Origin: Riptortus pedestris
Taxonomy: Eukaryota > Arthropoda > Insecta > Hemiptera > Alydidae
Direction of reading: 5' to 3'
Assembly: GCA_019009955.1 (NCBI GenBank)
Contig: CM032232.1
Location: forward strand, 72,907,001-72,971,000
DNA: 64,000 nt
Below the pieces are notes generated by a model. That model saw nothing but the letters and a program-made list of their open reading frames with translations, was not told where the DNA came from and did no database searches. Made by a program: the position numbers and the translations under genes. Positions 11,941 to 24,129 of the stretch are shown here, in pieces. The number at the start of each line of letters is the position of its first letter. Positions within the stretch are counted from its first letter, which is position 1.

Positions 11941-12258
11941 AAACGGAAGGATCAAAAAGGTCATACACCTCCACTCTTAATACTTCTTTATTACAGGCAA
12001 AGTACTTTCGGGGCGAACCGGCCCATCATCAGTGCTCTAGAGTTGGTTCCTATTGAGCCGACATCTCCGGCGAGACCTCTCGGTCGCCGGTCTCGCCGGA
12101 GATGTCGGCTCAATAGTAACCAACTCTAGCGCAAAGATGATGTGACGGTTCGCCCCGAAAGTACTTTGCCTGTAATAAAGAAGTATTAAGAGTGGAGGTG
12201 TTTGAACTTTTTGATCCTTCCGTTGATGATGGACCTCCACCAGCCAGCAAAAATCCAG
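11941..12258. mobile_element. Palindromic retroposon with two ribozyme-like cores
   Basis: Positions 11942-12224 form a near-perfect palindrome centred at about 12083, with arms of about 135 bp around an 11-base loop. The centre is GC-rich (TCTCCGGCGAGACC and its complement). AACGGAAGGATC starts it and GATCCTTCCGTT closes it. The last 34 bp (12225-12258) are outside the palindrome and include TCCACC. ATCTTTTTTTTT flanks both sides (11929-11940, 12259-12270), a possible target duplication weakened by its T run. It is inserted in the repeat described at 12271. Confidence 0.7.
12000..12036 (-). ncRNA. Hammerhead ribozyme-like core, left arm
   Basis: On the minus strand, CTGATGA (12026-12032) is followed by stem II GGGC/GCCC and GAAA (12006-12009), then GTACTT. 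A short stem I (GCA/TGC) can form. The partner core in the right arm (12131-12172, plus) keeps stem II and GAAA but has AAGATGA for CTGATGA. Motif-based call. Confidence 0.5.
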
Positions 12259-12270
12259 ATCTTTTTTTTT

Positions 12271-12425
12271 TTCTATATTTTAAAAATATCTATAAATAAT
12301 TCTCTGACATATCTCGACCCCATTGATTGGTGCGGAGATATCGTATATCACTTTCAAATGAAATACAACATAAACATACATTTTCTTTATTTAATTCAAT
12401 AGAAGTAAAAGGAAGTCGAGAATTT
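12271..12425 (+). repeat. Interspersed repeat, relatives near 57140 and 57460
   Basis: GGAGATATCGTATATCACTT, CAAATGAAATA and TTCAATAGAAG recur in diverged form at about 57180-57260 and 57470-57550. The two distant copies lie next to G- and C-rich tracts like those at about 11870-11910. An unclassified repeat family. Confidence 0.5.
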
Positions 12426-12430
12426 TTTTT

Positions 12431-13267
12431 TTTTTTTTTTAGTATGTTCCTTCTATGGCATCTCTTGGAATTGCTGTTCATTGTATTTAATACTGAATAT
12501 GAAATCCTTGGAATATGTTTTTAAGTACATACCTATTACGTAAAAAATGTAAAATTTCGTTGGTTTTTTTGAATGTTTATTTGTACTACAACAGTTTAGT
12601 GGTTAACGACTTTGACATATACATTGCTCATCTAGTAAACCGATGCTTTAGATTATGCATCTAACATTGAGGCAAGTAAATCCCTTACCTAAATAATGAA
12701 TATTAGTCTTAAAAAAAGGGCATAACTTGGCTCATTTTATTTCATTGATCAGCCACCCACGGTATTATCAGCGGCTGATCTTTCAAAATTATATCCCATT
12801 CAAAGGCATTAGCGTGGAATAACCTTTATCGTATGTATATTTAGTCTTTGAAGAAATCAATATCGCCCACGGTGATAAACTTCGGTCTCATTCTATAATA
12901 TCAGGATATAGTAGGTCATTTTAATTAAATTAACCAAGTGAATTTTTTAATGGTGTACATCCAAATTATGGAATAAAAAGGATTTATATAAAATCGGTTA
13001 ATTGAAATCGCTGTATTATGTGACTAGATTTTCATTATTCCTTAAGTTTTCTTTTTATCAAATCAGTCCTATATTATACCACTATAGTATACCTCTAGTA
13101 TGCAAATTTATTTTTCTTCCTATGAGCTCCATCAACAAATATTATATTAATTTTTATCACTTATAAAAGTTTATAAGATACTAAATTAATTTAAGCCCAC
13201 GATTAATATATAACAACAATAAAACAAACAGAAAGAATGTTATTTATTAACATTTGCTTTAGCCGAC
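12431..13267. other. AT-rich, no feature seen
   Basis: Only small frames in low-complexity sequence. No repeat or RNA gene is recognised. Confidence 0.45.
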
Positions 13268-13450
13268 CATGGCTTCTTGGGTCCAGTTATCTTCAAGTTA
13301 ACGTTTTTCTATCTATGGTGGGACTAAGGATTTTATTTAGATAGTTCGTCAATTAAATCAATTCTTATCACTTATCCGGGAATCGTACCCTTCTACCTAA
13401 TGTTTACCAAGTTTATTAGGACCAACGTCTTAACTAACCTGGCTAAAGAA
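13268..13450 (-). mobile_element. SINE copy, degenerate
   Basis: GTGGGACTAAGGATTTTATT, CCGGGAATCGTACCC and TAACCTGGCTAA match the SINE body, B box and head in inverse orientation. The tail side is poorly preserved. Confidence 0.6.
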
Positions 13451-14390
13451 GCAGGGAAAATAAAATATTAATTATTTAAAGCGAACGTTTTTAATTTTCG
13501 AATGCCTTTTCGTTCAATAAATGTGTATTCCTGATTATGATATAGTGAGTACGTTTTACTACCAAGTACGATTTCTGAGTGAAATATGCCCTATGTCTTG
13601 TAACATGTAGTCATGCAATAATTTAAATTTATGTAGGTGCCTATTAATAGGTTCATGTCCATAAAGAAATTTTGTAAGCTTACGTTTCGGTGTGTTTGAA
13701 GGAGTAGTTTTCTAATATTTATTATTTTTTAATGTGAGTTTTATTATTCTATATACGGTTCATATTGATCATTCTATCTGCGAATATTATTAATGTGTCG
13801 TAGATGTCGCAATAACGAGTAATTCTTGGATTACGCAAATGGAAATAGCTGAATTATTGAGGATCTACATTTTGATTTATTATGTGCTTTAAAACTGATA
13901 AACAAAACGTTAAAACTAACAGATGTCGGATTACCTCTGCTTTATTTTACCAGCATAAAAAGTACCGGAAGTCAATAAATCCGGGAATTCAAGTCAATAA
14001 ATCAATTCCCGATTGTCTCAAAATAATAATTTCATCAGAACAAAATTATAAGAATTTTATTGTGAATTTTTTTTTTAAGCTCATTTCCCTTGAAGGAAGT
14101 TATAAATTTTCAAAACTTTTCAACATCCACGCACTGATTATTTGCTGTTCATCTCTGAAAGGTCAAATTATTGTAAATTAAACAACGTTCATTCATATTC
14201 TACAGAACTTCTGCTGACATTCATTCTTTTCCCATACAGAATACCATACGGAATTGTTTTAAATGATATATTCATAAGACACAATAAATTATACCAGTGG
14301 ACTTTATTGTAAACAATTACGTTGAGTGGACTTTATTGTAAAGAAATACGTTTGTATAGCCTGTGCATTAATAATCGTAAGCACTTAAAC
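13451..14390. other. No gene seen
   Basis: A 99-codon frame at 13882-14181 (plus) is lysine/asparagine-rich, as expected by chance in AT-rich DNA. GAGTGGACTTTATTGTAAA is repeated at about 14297 and 14334, a small tandem duplication. Confidence 0.4.
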
Positions 14391-14640
14391 ACCCGCCATG
14401 CAATGGTTGTGTAAACTTAACAGATTTCTCAAGTGACAAACAAATGATGTCCTAATCAATTCTCACATATGAGGGCATATTGTAACGTCACATTATGTGA
14501 GATGACGTCACATTTTAAAGTCATATTATATTGACGTCCCTCGTCCCCAAAGACTTTAAATTTAAACTGGGCATTAGGTGTTTACTGATATACAACTCAG
14601 TTAATATTCCAGTTATAGAATAATTTATAACCCAAAATTG
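14391..14640 (-). mobile_element. HINE right-end fragment, degenerate
   Basis: GTAAACTTAACAGATTTCTC and CAGTTAATATTCCAG recall the inverse right end and the start of the core. Left end and (TA)n tract are absent. Confidence 0.45.
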
Positions 14641-14651
14641 TATTTCTTTTT

Positions 14652-14860
14652 TATTATGTATTAACGTTCACTTTTTAATACGGACTAGGGACGGGTTATT
14701 TACAGGTTACAGCCCTTTTCTAACCAGGGTGGGACTAATGATACTGTTTAATGAGTTCGCCACTATATAAGTTCCTGTTCCCCAGGCGGGAATCGAACTC
14801 GCGACTCTAGGTGTGCTATTAAGGCCAACGCGTTAACTCACATGGCTAACCTCAGCCCTT
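14652..14860 (-). mobile_element. tRNA-derived SINE
   Basis: Near full length in inverse orientation: AACGTTCACTTTTTAATACGG at the tail side, GGCGGGAATCGAACTCGC as the B box, and CATGGCTAACCTCAGCCC at the head. Confidence 0.75.
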
Positions 14861-15256
14861 CAAAAATTGTAGTATTGCATTTTATCAACGAGATGCAACT
14901 TTCTTCCATACAACCCATACTAACGTAGATATTTGTAATTGCACATTTCGCAGCTTCTTTAAACCCTCGCTCTTCGCGGTCTGCCATGAACGAACATTTC
15001 TTTAGGGCTATTTTTGGCAGAAAACAAACTCTCAGTTACTTTACGATCTGAAAGTAGATTCTGTAAGTTCAGGACTAGTAATAGAAATGCCATTTAAAAA
15101 AATTGTTGTAGACATTTGGCTCTGTCACGAGTTTCAGAAGAATTGCCATAAAATATCTCCTGTATATCCTATGTATCCTATACTCATTCGAAATCTAGAA
15201 ATAGCAATACCTCAAGTGGAGAATCATTTTTTACTCTCACTACTGTGAATTGTGAT
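14861..15256. other. No feature seen
   Basis: No open frame or repeat is recognised. Confidence 0.4.
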
Positions 15257-15881
15257 TTTTTAGCAGATTTTCCTTAAGGGTAATCAGCTATTGAGGTCGT
15301 ACTCATGACGTGATTTTTGAAAAATTTCTTCAAATGTCCATCGATTCTACCTAGTAGATGACAAAAATGATGTCTGTTCGAAATTATATATATATATTTG
15401 TCTGTTACCGCTCTAGCGGTCGAAATGTTTGTTTAATCGTTAAGAAACTCGATACATAAGTGTTTTATGTAAAAAGAAAGATCAAGTTCAATAACGGCTG
15501 AAATCAGACTGGGGGAGGGGGGTTTAAAGGAGGAATTCTGAAAATTCCTAATATCTCTGTTATTATGCGTTCGACCGAAAAAGTGTATAAAACTAATCTT
15601 ATTGCAAATATAATGTTCTATAAATGTTGTTATGTACATTCTTTCATTATAATTAATATTAACAATGATATTTGCGTTTTTTTAATTTTCGGTCTTCAGT
15701 AAACCACCCCTCCTACTCATGCCATATCAAAAATAAGCAGTTATCTTATGAAACACTTTATTTGACGCCTAAATAACAATTATTGTTTTCATTAATCTTT
15801 TACGTCATGAGATAAATGCAAATACGTGAAGCAAGTGGGAAATCTGCTTAGTTAACGCAGCCCCTGCGTGACGGACTTTTT
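15257..15881 (+). mobile_element. HINE, complete copy
   Basis: The left end TTTTTAGCAGATTTTCC and right end GGGAAATCTGCTTAG with stem-loop ACGCAGCCCCTGCGT are both intact. A short (TA)n tract sits at about 15388. It belongs to the subfamily whose right part carries CGGTCTTCAGTAAACC. Confidence 0.85.
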
Positions 15882-16182
15882 TCTAACTGTGAAGGGTATT
15901 TACTAAAATATTGAACTATCGCACAATTTTTTTTTTTATACAAAGATTCGAGAGTATGTAGTTCAAGCCAAGATCAGAAAGGAAAGTTAAAACTACAATA
16001 TAAAATTACTTCTTACTTTCTTTGTAGCTTTGTTCGTGTAAATCAAGGTAGAATAAAAATATTTAAAAAAAAAATAGCTTTAAAATCATCATTGTATTAT
16101 ATATTTTCCGGGGTGCATGAGGCTCTCTAGATGCTTGTGATTCCTGAAATTAGTAATAGATAGCTGAACATAGGGCTCCATA

Positions 16183-16420
16183 ATAGACTAGGTGGGGCAT
16201 TCCATACTGAACAATACCTAGAGGCAGAGCTCTACAGCAGGAGGTAGCTACATCAAACGATAAACTATTATACTAATATTAATTATGAACTTGATGGCAG
16301 ACTGAGTTTAGTTGGTTTATAGTAGAGTATGGAAAGTCTTGGTTAAAATTTAATATTCTGGAAAATAAGGACGAAGAGAATAAAATCCACTAGTTACTAA
16401 GTAAAATTGGAATTTCTAAA
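16183..16420 (-). repeat. Duplicated segment, inverse copy of 2343-2574
   Basis: GACTAGGTGGGGCATTCC and TACAGCAGGAGGTAGCTAC are the inverse of the segment at 2343-2574, again joined directly to a HINE right end. Divergence is modest, suggesting a fairly recent duplication or a shared longer repeat. Confidence 0.7.
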
Positions 16421-17341
16421 AATTCCATCACGCAGGAGCTGTGTTAACTAAGTAGATTTCCCATGTGTTTTCATTTATCTCAAAAATTAAAGGTTCAATG
16501 GGAACAATATTTGGTATTTAGGCTTCAAATAATGTGTTTCATAATATACGAACGAGTGGGGGCTTGCTGAAGCCTGAAAAGTAAAAAATGCAAATATCTC
16601 GGTTAATAAAGTGAAAAAAAAAATATAACAACATTTATAGTACATCAAATTTGCAATAAGATTGGTTTTGTAACAATTTTCGACCCGACTCATAATAAAG
16701 GAGAAGTTTCAAATTTTCGAAATTCCTCCCCTCTAAACCCCCTTCCCAATGGTCGGATTTCAGCCATTAACGAACATGACCTTTTTTTCTACATAAAACA
16801 AGTAAACATTAAGTTTGGTAACCATTAATCAAAACTGCAACGGCTAGAGTGGTAACAGACAAATATATATAGCCATCACTATTATAGCCGACATCAGCCG
16901 ATCTCATCTCGTCAGTTACCCGCACACACTTAATACAAATATCTCGGTCAATATTCAAGACGGAGAATAAGTGTATATAAGAATTTTCATAGTAAATTTA
17001 ATTTTCAATAAGATTGGTTCTATTCAAGTATTCGATCGGACGTATAAAAACGGTGGTATTTCGAATTTTCGAAAATACCCCCCTCACTGGTCTGATTTCA
17101 GCCGTTAACGAACTTGATCTTTCTTTTTACAAACAATTAAATATCGAGTTTGGTAACGATCAAACAAAAATTCCGACCGCTAGACCTTTAACAGACAAAT
17201 ATATATAAATAACATTTTGAATGGACTACATTTTCGTCATGTACTAGGTCGGATCGATGGACATTCGAAGAAATTTTTCGAAAATCGCGTCATGAATACA
17301 AACCGCAATAGCTGATGTCCCTTAAGGAGAATCTGCTAAAA
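16421..17341 (-). mobile_element. HINE with two cores joined at the (TA)n tract
   Basis: A right end and first core (16421-16870) run to ACAGACAAATATATATA. A second inner segment with its own core follows (16880-17200), then a left end (TCTGCTAAAAG at 17341). Each core repeats the CTCGGT(C/T)AATA, GATCTTTC and GACCGCTAGA blocks. It looks like two elements recombined at the microsatellite, losing one left and one right end. Confidence 0.75.
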
Positions 17342-18079
17342 GAAGTTTGAATCTACGCATTTCTAACGAAAATGTCTCCAACGACACGGGCTTAAATGAC
17401 AGAATGAAGGATTTGGATGCAACACACAAAGTCACAGCGTCTTTATCAATTTTTTTTATGAGTAATAGAATAAAAATTCTCTGGATTAAGAATTATTTCA
17501 ACCATAATATAAAAACAACTATTTAATGGTAAGTTTTTTCTTCCAACAATTATTAATAAACTAGTGTCACATAAAAATTGCGACAAGGGTTGTGTCTGAA
17601 AGACAGAATAATCTGATCCAATAATAGCCGGACCTTTGTGAATCAAAGAACAGAAAAAAAAGAATGAAACTGTTTCATTATAAAGAATTAAGTGTTTACT
17701 AGCGAAAGAATCAAAGTGAACAGGAAATTCTAACGAGTTGTTTTTCCTTCCTCTTCTTTTTTTGCACTTAAGAGTAAGTTTTTGCTAATAATAGTTAAAA
17801 TGTTTATAGAGCCCGTAGCCTGTGATCAATGACGCTATTCAGAAAAGTTCTTCACTGCTTCAACAAGCAGGCAACTGATTAAAGATAATATCGGATTGTC
17901 ACTTCTATCACAGCTCTCATAAAACCTTCAGGAATTTTCATTTAATAATTCGTTTTCAATAATATAACTTAGATTTTGTATATCCATTGAAGAGTAAAAT
18001 ATAAATATACCCCTGCTAAGCTGATTTCTCGCTTGCTGGCATGACATACTTGTGATGTCATCACAACAAATATTATTTA
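17342..18079. other. No gene seen
   Basis: A 66-codon minus-strand frame at 17446-17646 is not recognised. No repeat is identified. Confidence 0.4.
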
Positions 18080-18280
18080 TTTTTGATTAAAACCCGGATG
18101 AGCAGAAGTTGGAGTTTAATGAAGTGTGTAAACGAGAAATATATACATATATGTCTGAAAACTATATACATAATCTTGAACGGACTTCCATTTTCATCAT
18201 GTCGGGACATTTGATGATTTTTTTTTTTGAAATCGAATCATGAGTACAAAATCAATACCCGATTTCCATTAAGGAAATGT
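18080..18280 (-). mobile_element. HINE left-part fragment
   Basis: CTTGAACGGACTTCCATTTTC, GGACATTTGATG, TCATGAGTACAAAATCAATA and GATTTCC...GGAAATG match the conserved left block in inverse orientation. It is strongly diverged. Confidence 0.55.
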
Positions 18281-18737
18281 CCAAAATTTTACAGACTCTT
18301 GACACGTTTTGAGCCAACAGAACAGGGTATACTTAATAGTCATTATACACAACAGGTTGTGCAACAAACCAATTATTAAGAAGGGTTGAATAACCAATGT
18401 TTATAATATTGGATGATCTGAAAATGTTAATGATAGCCTCTCAGTTAGGTGCTTTGTAATTTTTTTTTTATATTGTATACCCCCCACCCCCATTTTTTTT
18501 TTTTTTTTTTTTGCTTATGTGTGCTTCTATAATAACCTGCAAAAACACCAGCATTTTCCTGCTTCACCCTAAATCCAAAACCTAAGCAGATATTTTAAAA
18601 TCACACGTCAAAATATTTCATTGCACCATTTATATTTATGTTTATTTATTAAGTTTAGTTGTATGTTCAACATGGCAGGGGATTATTCATATATGGTGAA
18701 TTATTAATCAAATTAAAATTTATGGAAATTATTGTTC
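18281..18737. other. No feature seen
   Basis: It contains a C-rich patch and a run of about 19 T (about 18494-18512). No gene is recognised. Confidence 0.4.
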
Positions 18738-18866
18738 TTTTAGCAGATTTCTGCTAGCTGGGAAATCAGCTATTTAGGTCGTACTCATGACGCTATTCTC
18801 GAAAATTTTCTTCAAATGTCCACCGATCCACACACGACACAGGCGGTGGGGGACTATGATGTCCGT

Positions 18867-18915
<49 letters not shown>

Positions 18916-19420
18916 TGTTAAAGCTCTAGCGGTCGGAATTTTCGTTTGATCGTTAACAAACTCGATATTTAATTGTTAGTAAAAAGAAAAATCAAATTCG
19001 TTAACGGCTGAAATCAGACCAGTGAGAGGGGGGTTTTAGAGAGGGATTTTCGAAAATTGGAAATAGATACCTCCGTTACTATACGTCGGATCGAACACTT
19101 GAATAGAACCAATCTTATTGAAAATTAAATTTACTATAAAAATTTTTATATACATTTATTCTCCATCTTGAATATTACCCGAGATATTTTCATTTTTATT
19201 AAGTGTGTGCGGATAACGGACGAGATGAGATCGGCTGATTTCGGCTATAATAGTGATCTTCCGCCGTAAGGTAGTTCGGCCGGTTCCGTAACTGTTCGGC
19301 TCTCTTGAAATTGGTTTAGAGACGCGTTACTACTACTGTTACTGGTATACAGATTTCTCTAATGTAAAAATTCACGTCGGAAATCTGCTTAGTTTACGCA
19401 GCCCCTGCGTGACGGGCTTT
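18738..19420 (+). mobile_element. HINE, complete copy
   Basis: Left end TTTTAGCAGATTTCTGC, a (TA)n tract at 18871-18911, then a core with GGTCGGAATTTTCGTTTGATC. The right part resembles the minus-strand segment at 16871-16925. It ends GAAATCTGCTTAGTTTACGC, stem-loop and GACGGGC. Confidence 0.85.
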
Positions 19421-20489
19421 CTATACAATTTCAGGATGGTAATGTATTTGCTTTGGGAATTAAATTTCGTACTCTGTATTAGATTATACCTTTGGAGCAG
19501 GACAAGTCTCTCCTCTTCTTACTCTTACTGAGATCTTTTTTAATGAGTACCGTATGACAAAAAAAAACTAACAAGAAAACCCACTGTGACATATTATTTG
19601 TACTCGTATGTCTACCGAAATTAGAACTTTGACCTAAATAAGTCGGAGAACAAACAATTTCATTAAATGCAATACACATTTAAATTGTTTCTAATTATTA
19701 ATAAGGTTTCTTAATTGAAGTCTTTTATGTCTTTCTTATTTTATAGAAAATATTCTATAGAAAAGGAAGCTTTAGAAATAATAGCTCTTTTCTCCACTAA
19801 ACTCAAGAAATGTATTTTATTACACTTTTATGAAAAGTGTAATTATTCAATGATACATTATGCATTTTGATGCAGCTTGTCTGAAAGGGAGTGAATGGAC
19901 TGAAGTTTACGTAAACATATTACGACTTCCTCTGAATCCATAATACATAAATTTGCATAATTTAACTGCATAATAGTTCCCTGATATCTGCCCAGAATGA
20001 ATGGCAATGACCCTACATACAACGGGAGTAAATATAAATTATTCAAAAGAAAATATCTATTTGATCAAACTTTAAATTCAGTCATTTTCTAATTTACATA
20101 TGCAAACTGATTAGAAAGCACAGCAGGAAGCTTTCACAGTAGAAAGAATTGTTTTAAGCTGATAAGGGTGGGGTTTAGATGAAGCCCAAATTCGGACTGA
20201 ATTTCAATAAAGTTTCTCTCTGGGAATGTAAAGTTCCTTCATGTGGCAAAGTAGATAGAACAGGCTGCGTATTAGAGTTACGTAATGATAAAATAATGTA
20301 GTTGTTAGTCAATGAAAGTTAGTGCAAACTAATAGTCGAATCCTAAGGAATCAATGTCTTATTGCATTGCAATCTTTGATGTACGTCCTTGCCTTTATTT
20401 TAGTAGGGGAGGAGAATTTATTTTATTTATTTATATTTTCCTCAACAAAATATGATTTCAAAAATCTTTCACATATTTTCCTCCTTTAA
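19421..20489. other. No gene seen
   Basis: Frames at 19479-19679 and 19858-20046 (minus) are short and unrecognised. Confidence 0.4.
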
Positions 20490-20655
20490 CACACTTTGTA
20501 GACCTTGGGTCGTGGATTGGATCTCGCGTGAGCAATATGAATGTATTTAGTGACTCACTAAATAAACTCCTTAGTCCCATCACGACTTGAGAAGAGTGAT
20601 AACCTGTAGATAGCCCGTACAGAATAGCTGCAGCTGCATAAGTTTTAGTACCCAC
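20490..20655 (+). mobile_element. SINE copy, head missing
   Basis: GGATTGGATCTCGCGTGAGC corresponds to the B box. TATTTAGTGACTCACTAAATAA, TAACCTGTAGATAGCCCGT and GCTGCATAAG match the body and 3' region in direct orientation. Confidence 0.6.
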
Positions 20656-21870
20656 TTCATAATATCCAAAAAACAAAAATAAAACTGTTAATCATTATTA
20701 TAAATCATATTTGTCAAGATATGGTCTAAAAATAAAAAACTAAAAAAAATAAGTTATTATTTTTATATCACAGTAGGATAACGTTCTAACGCATGCTCAG
20801 TTTTGTTTAAAAGAATAAAATACTTTATTAAGAAATATCCAGGCAATTAAAAAAAAACAACTAGCATAAAGGGATTTTGAAAAAAATATTATATTTCTTT
20901 TATTAGTATTTACTTTAATTGATAGCGCTTTGACTATAATTTTTTCTTTTCTTTAGATAATTGTATGTTCTGACTATATAAAGATAGTTATATACTATTC
21001 AGTGTCATGAGTCTGGGCGTCTGTTCTTCGTTGTGACAAAGATATGCTGCATTGATTTCAAGCATTTAGCCTTGGATAAAGTAAAGTGTGGCGTAAAATA
21101 TTTACACTCAAAAATAAACGTGTCTGGCGTCAAGCCCACATTATCAACAATACCAGACGGAGACAACACAGACAGCCAGTACGCGATTGAATCAGTCAAC
21201 AAATATTTCTTCATATTTGAAATATTAACGACGCTGGGACTATAAGTAAGACTGCAAAAAGAGGAGTCCACCTCCATTACAATATAAAAGTTTCCCCAAA
21301 ACAAGAATAGCATATATAGATTTGTGGGGTTATTGAAGACTAAAAACGCACCAAATACTGCATTACTGACCAAAATTGCCTACTTCTTAATTGAAGTTAC
21401 TACTCAACAGCATCACAATGCTAATTTATTAGGATTGGGTTCCAAACCTGGAGGTGGGAAATTTACTGTTTACTGTGAATTTTTTTGTGAAAAGGACATT
21501 ATTATATGAGTACGCTACCAGAGCTCGGTAGTGTTACAGCGCTTGTGGATTAGCGGAGGTTTAACAAGTATATATCAGACAGCTGATGACTAACGATTAA
21601 GACACTATTAGATCCCGTTCACAGGCAACCTGACGTCGGGTGAACTGACTACAGACCCCCGGGTTAAGGAGTCTCGCAAGTCTATTGGATTCAGCACTTC
21701 CCTGGTCATTTGGGTTATCGGGGGTCGCAAGTCGGATTGATCACTCTCTACGTAAAAACTCGGATTACGAACACCTAGAGTTTTGCTTAGGGGCTGATAA
21801 AGATTTCCAAGGTGTATAATACCAAATGAACAACATGAAAGTATACGCATATACACCCAAAACTCATTTC
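20656..21870. other. No recognised gene; open frames of unknown nature
   Basis: At 21033-21509 two plus-strand frames (70 and 61 codons, with SGVKPTLSTIPDGDNTDSQY and LLGLGSKPGGGKFTVY) overlap a 122-codon minus-strand frame (21005-21373). The composition is less AT-biased than its surroundings, so an old transposon or exon remnant is possible, but no family is recognised. A further 82-codon minus-strand frame lies at 21608-21856, directly before the minisatellite. Confidence 0.3.
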
Positions 21871-22822
21871 ATGGCAGCCCATTAAGGTACCTATTTTCCT
21901 TTACTGGGTTTCTATATCGGCCCCTTCGCTGAAGTCCATTAAAATTCCCATTTTCCTTTACTGGGTATTCCTATTGGCCCCTTCGCTATAGCCCACTGAG
22001 GTTCCAATTTTATTTTACTCGGTTTCCCTACGCTGCAGCCAATTCAGGTACTTATTTTCCATTACTGGGTTTTCCTATCGGCCCCTTCACTAAAACCCAT
22101 TAAAGTTCCTATTTTCCTTTACTAGGTTTTCCTATCGGCCCCTTCACTAAAACCCATTAAAGTTCCTATTTTCCTTTACTAGGTTTTCCTACCGGCCCCT
22201 TCACTAAAACCCATTAAAGTTCCTATTTTCCTTTACTAGGTTTTCCTATCGGCCCCTTCACTAAAACCCATTAAAGTTCCTATTTTCCTTTACTAGGTTT
22301 TCCTACCGGCCCCTTCACTAAAACCCATTAAAGTTCCTATTTTCCTTTACTAGGTTTTCCTACCGGCCCCTTCACTAAAACCCATTAAAGTTCCTATTTT
22401 CCTTTACTAGGTTTTCCTACCGGCCCCTTCACTAAAACCCATTAAAGTTCCGATTTTACTTTTCTAGGTTTTCCTACAAAAACCCATTAAAGTTCCTATT
22501 TTCCTTTACTAGGTTTTCCTATCGGCCCCTTCACTAAAACCCATTAAAGTTCCTATTTTCCTTTACTAGGTTTTCCTACCGGCCCCTTCACTAAAACCCA
22601 TTAAAGTTCCTATTTTCCTTTACTAGGTTTTCCTACCGGCCCCTTCACTAAAACCCATTAAAGTTCCTATTTTCCTTTACTAGGTTTTCCTACCGGCCCC
22701 TTCACTAAAAACCCATTAAAGTTCCTATTTTCCTTTACTAGGTTTTCCTACCGGCCCCTTCACTAAAAACCCATTAAAGTTCCTATTTTCCTTTACTGGG
22801 CTTTCCCTATCTGCCCCTTCGT
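21871..22822. repeat. 57-bp minisatellite, about 16 copies
   Basis: The unit contains TTCCTATTTTCCTTTACTAG, GTTTTCCTACCGGCCCC and TTCACTAAAACCCATTAAAG. Central copies (about 22080-22780) are nearly identical, differing by CTAT/CTAC and one added A. Outer copies (21871-22080 and the last unit) are diverged, the usual sign of ongoing homogenisation in the middle. One unit near 22470 lost the GGCCCC segment. In-frame stops in the main unit argue against coding. Confidence 0.95.
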
Positions 22823-24129
22823 TAAAATTTGATGGGATAAATCTGCTTTGTTTCGTTTTTTCAATCATGCTTTTATTTTCCAAGAATATTGTTCCATTTC
22901 CTTGTTTCATTTTATTCAGTTATCCACGAATAAAATGATTTATGCTAGTATAAACAATTATGAAATACTCTAAATATTATATGGCTGATCATTCAGAGTT
23001 ATACCTACATTTTCTTTATGCTGTTATGTAAAGAGAGTTATTGCATTAATTCCTTTGACAAAAGCAATAAATTATAGACTGGTTATTAATCATTCAGATC
23101 CTACTTATAATCGATTTTTATATATAAATATATAAAAAATCCATATTCTCTCCAGAATTGGTTCAATAATTTCAAGGGCAGGAGTTTTGCGTTGTTGGAC
23201 TATAATTGTCATAATTACTATTAGAACTCTTCCAGAAATCTTAGTTTTAAATTATGATGTCATTTATGTCCAGTGTAGTGATTAACTCCTTTTCAATAGT
23301 AAATAAAAAATATAATATAATCCTCCGAAACCATCTTCATTTCACCCTGTTAAACCAGTCTCCATTATGTGATCAAAAGCAAATAATATTCTCTCAGTCT
23401 CTTTTCTTCAAAATGGAATTTTAAAGTGTTCCTATGATTTTTTGTTTATACCAACACAGCCATGTATAGATATAATTAGTAGATATTTATCAACTTGGAT
23501 GTCTTGAGCCACCAAATATGTGTCCCTGTTAATGAGCACTCATAAAACAATTATTTTATAATTTACCGAAGAGTGCAAAAGGAATTCCTGAAAGGCCTAG
23601 TAAAAATACTTCTTTGTTGAAAGATAGTTCTCTTCATTCTGAATTTTGAATCACTCACTTCTGGTATCCTACAAACGGGAACTCAGTTCTTCAAAGGTTT
23701 TTATTATTAGCATTATCAATCTAATGATGTAATTTTCATAGAAATAATTATTATTTTTTTTAATATATTTCAAACTTTTATCTTTTATCAAGCATGACTA
23801 CTTCGCGATTATAATTTGAGGTAATTAAAGATGTTTATGGTAGATACCTGGAAATAAGGTATCCCTTAAACCAATGGGAGTGAAAAATTCATGAAAGATG
23901 TCATGTTGAATAAATAATAAAATAGTACGGAAAAAATAATCAATATTTTTAGATTATTTTAAAATCTGACGTTTGAAATTCCTTCGATAATCCCATATGA
24001 TTGGAGTGTTTTATATGGCTAAAGATAAGACTTTTAAGGTAGATAATTGTCGAGTAGATAACTAATAGTAAGCGCGTGTAAGAGATGAGTGGAAGGTAAC
24101 AGTTGTTTATATGGAACAGCGAAAATAAC
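22823..24129. other. AT-rich, no gene seen
   Basis: No repeat, RNA gene or coding frame is recognised. Confidence 0.4.

Noticed and set aside
13882..14181. 99-codon plus-strand frame
   Set aside because: Lys/Asn/Ile-rich composition as expected by chance in AT-rich DNA, with no domain.
21871..22822. CRISPR array
   Set aside because: The whole 57-bp unit is repeated without unique spacers in a eukaryotic context; it is a minisatellite.
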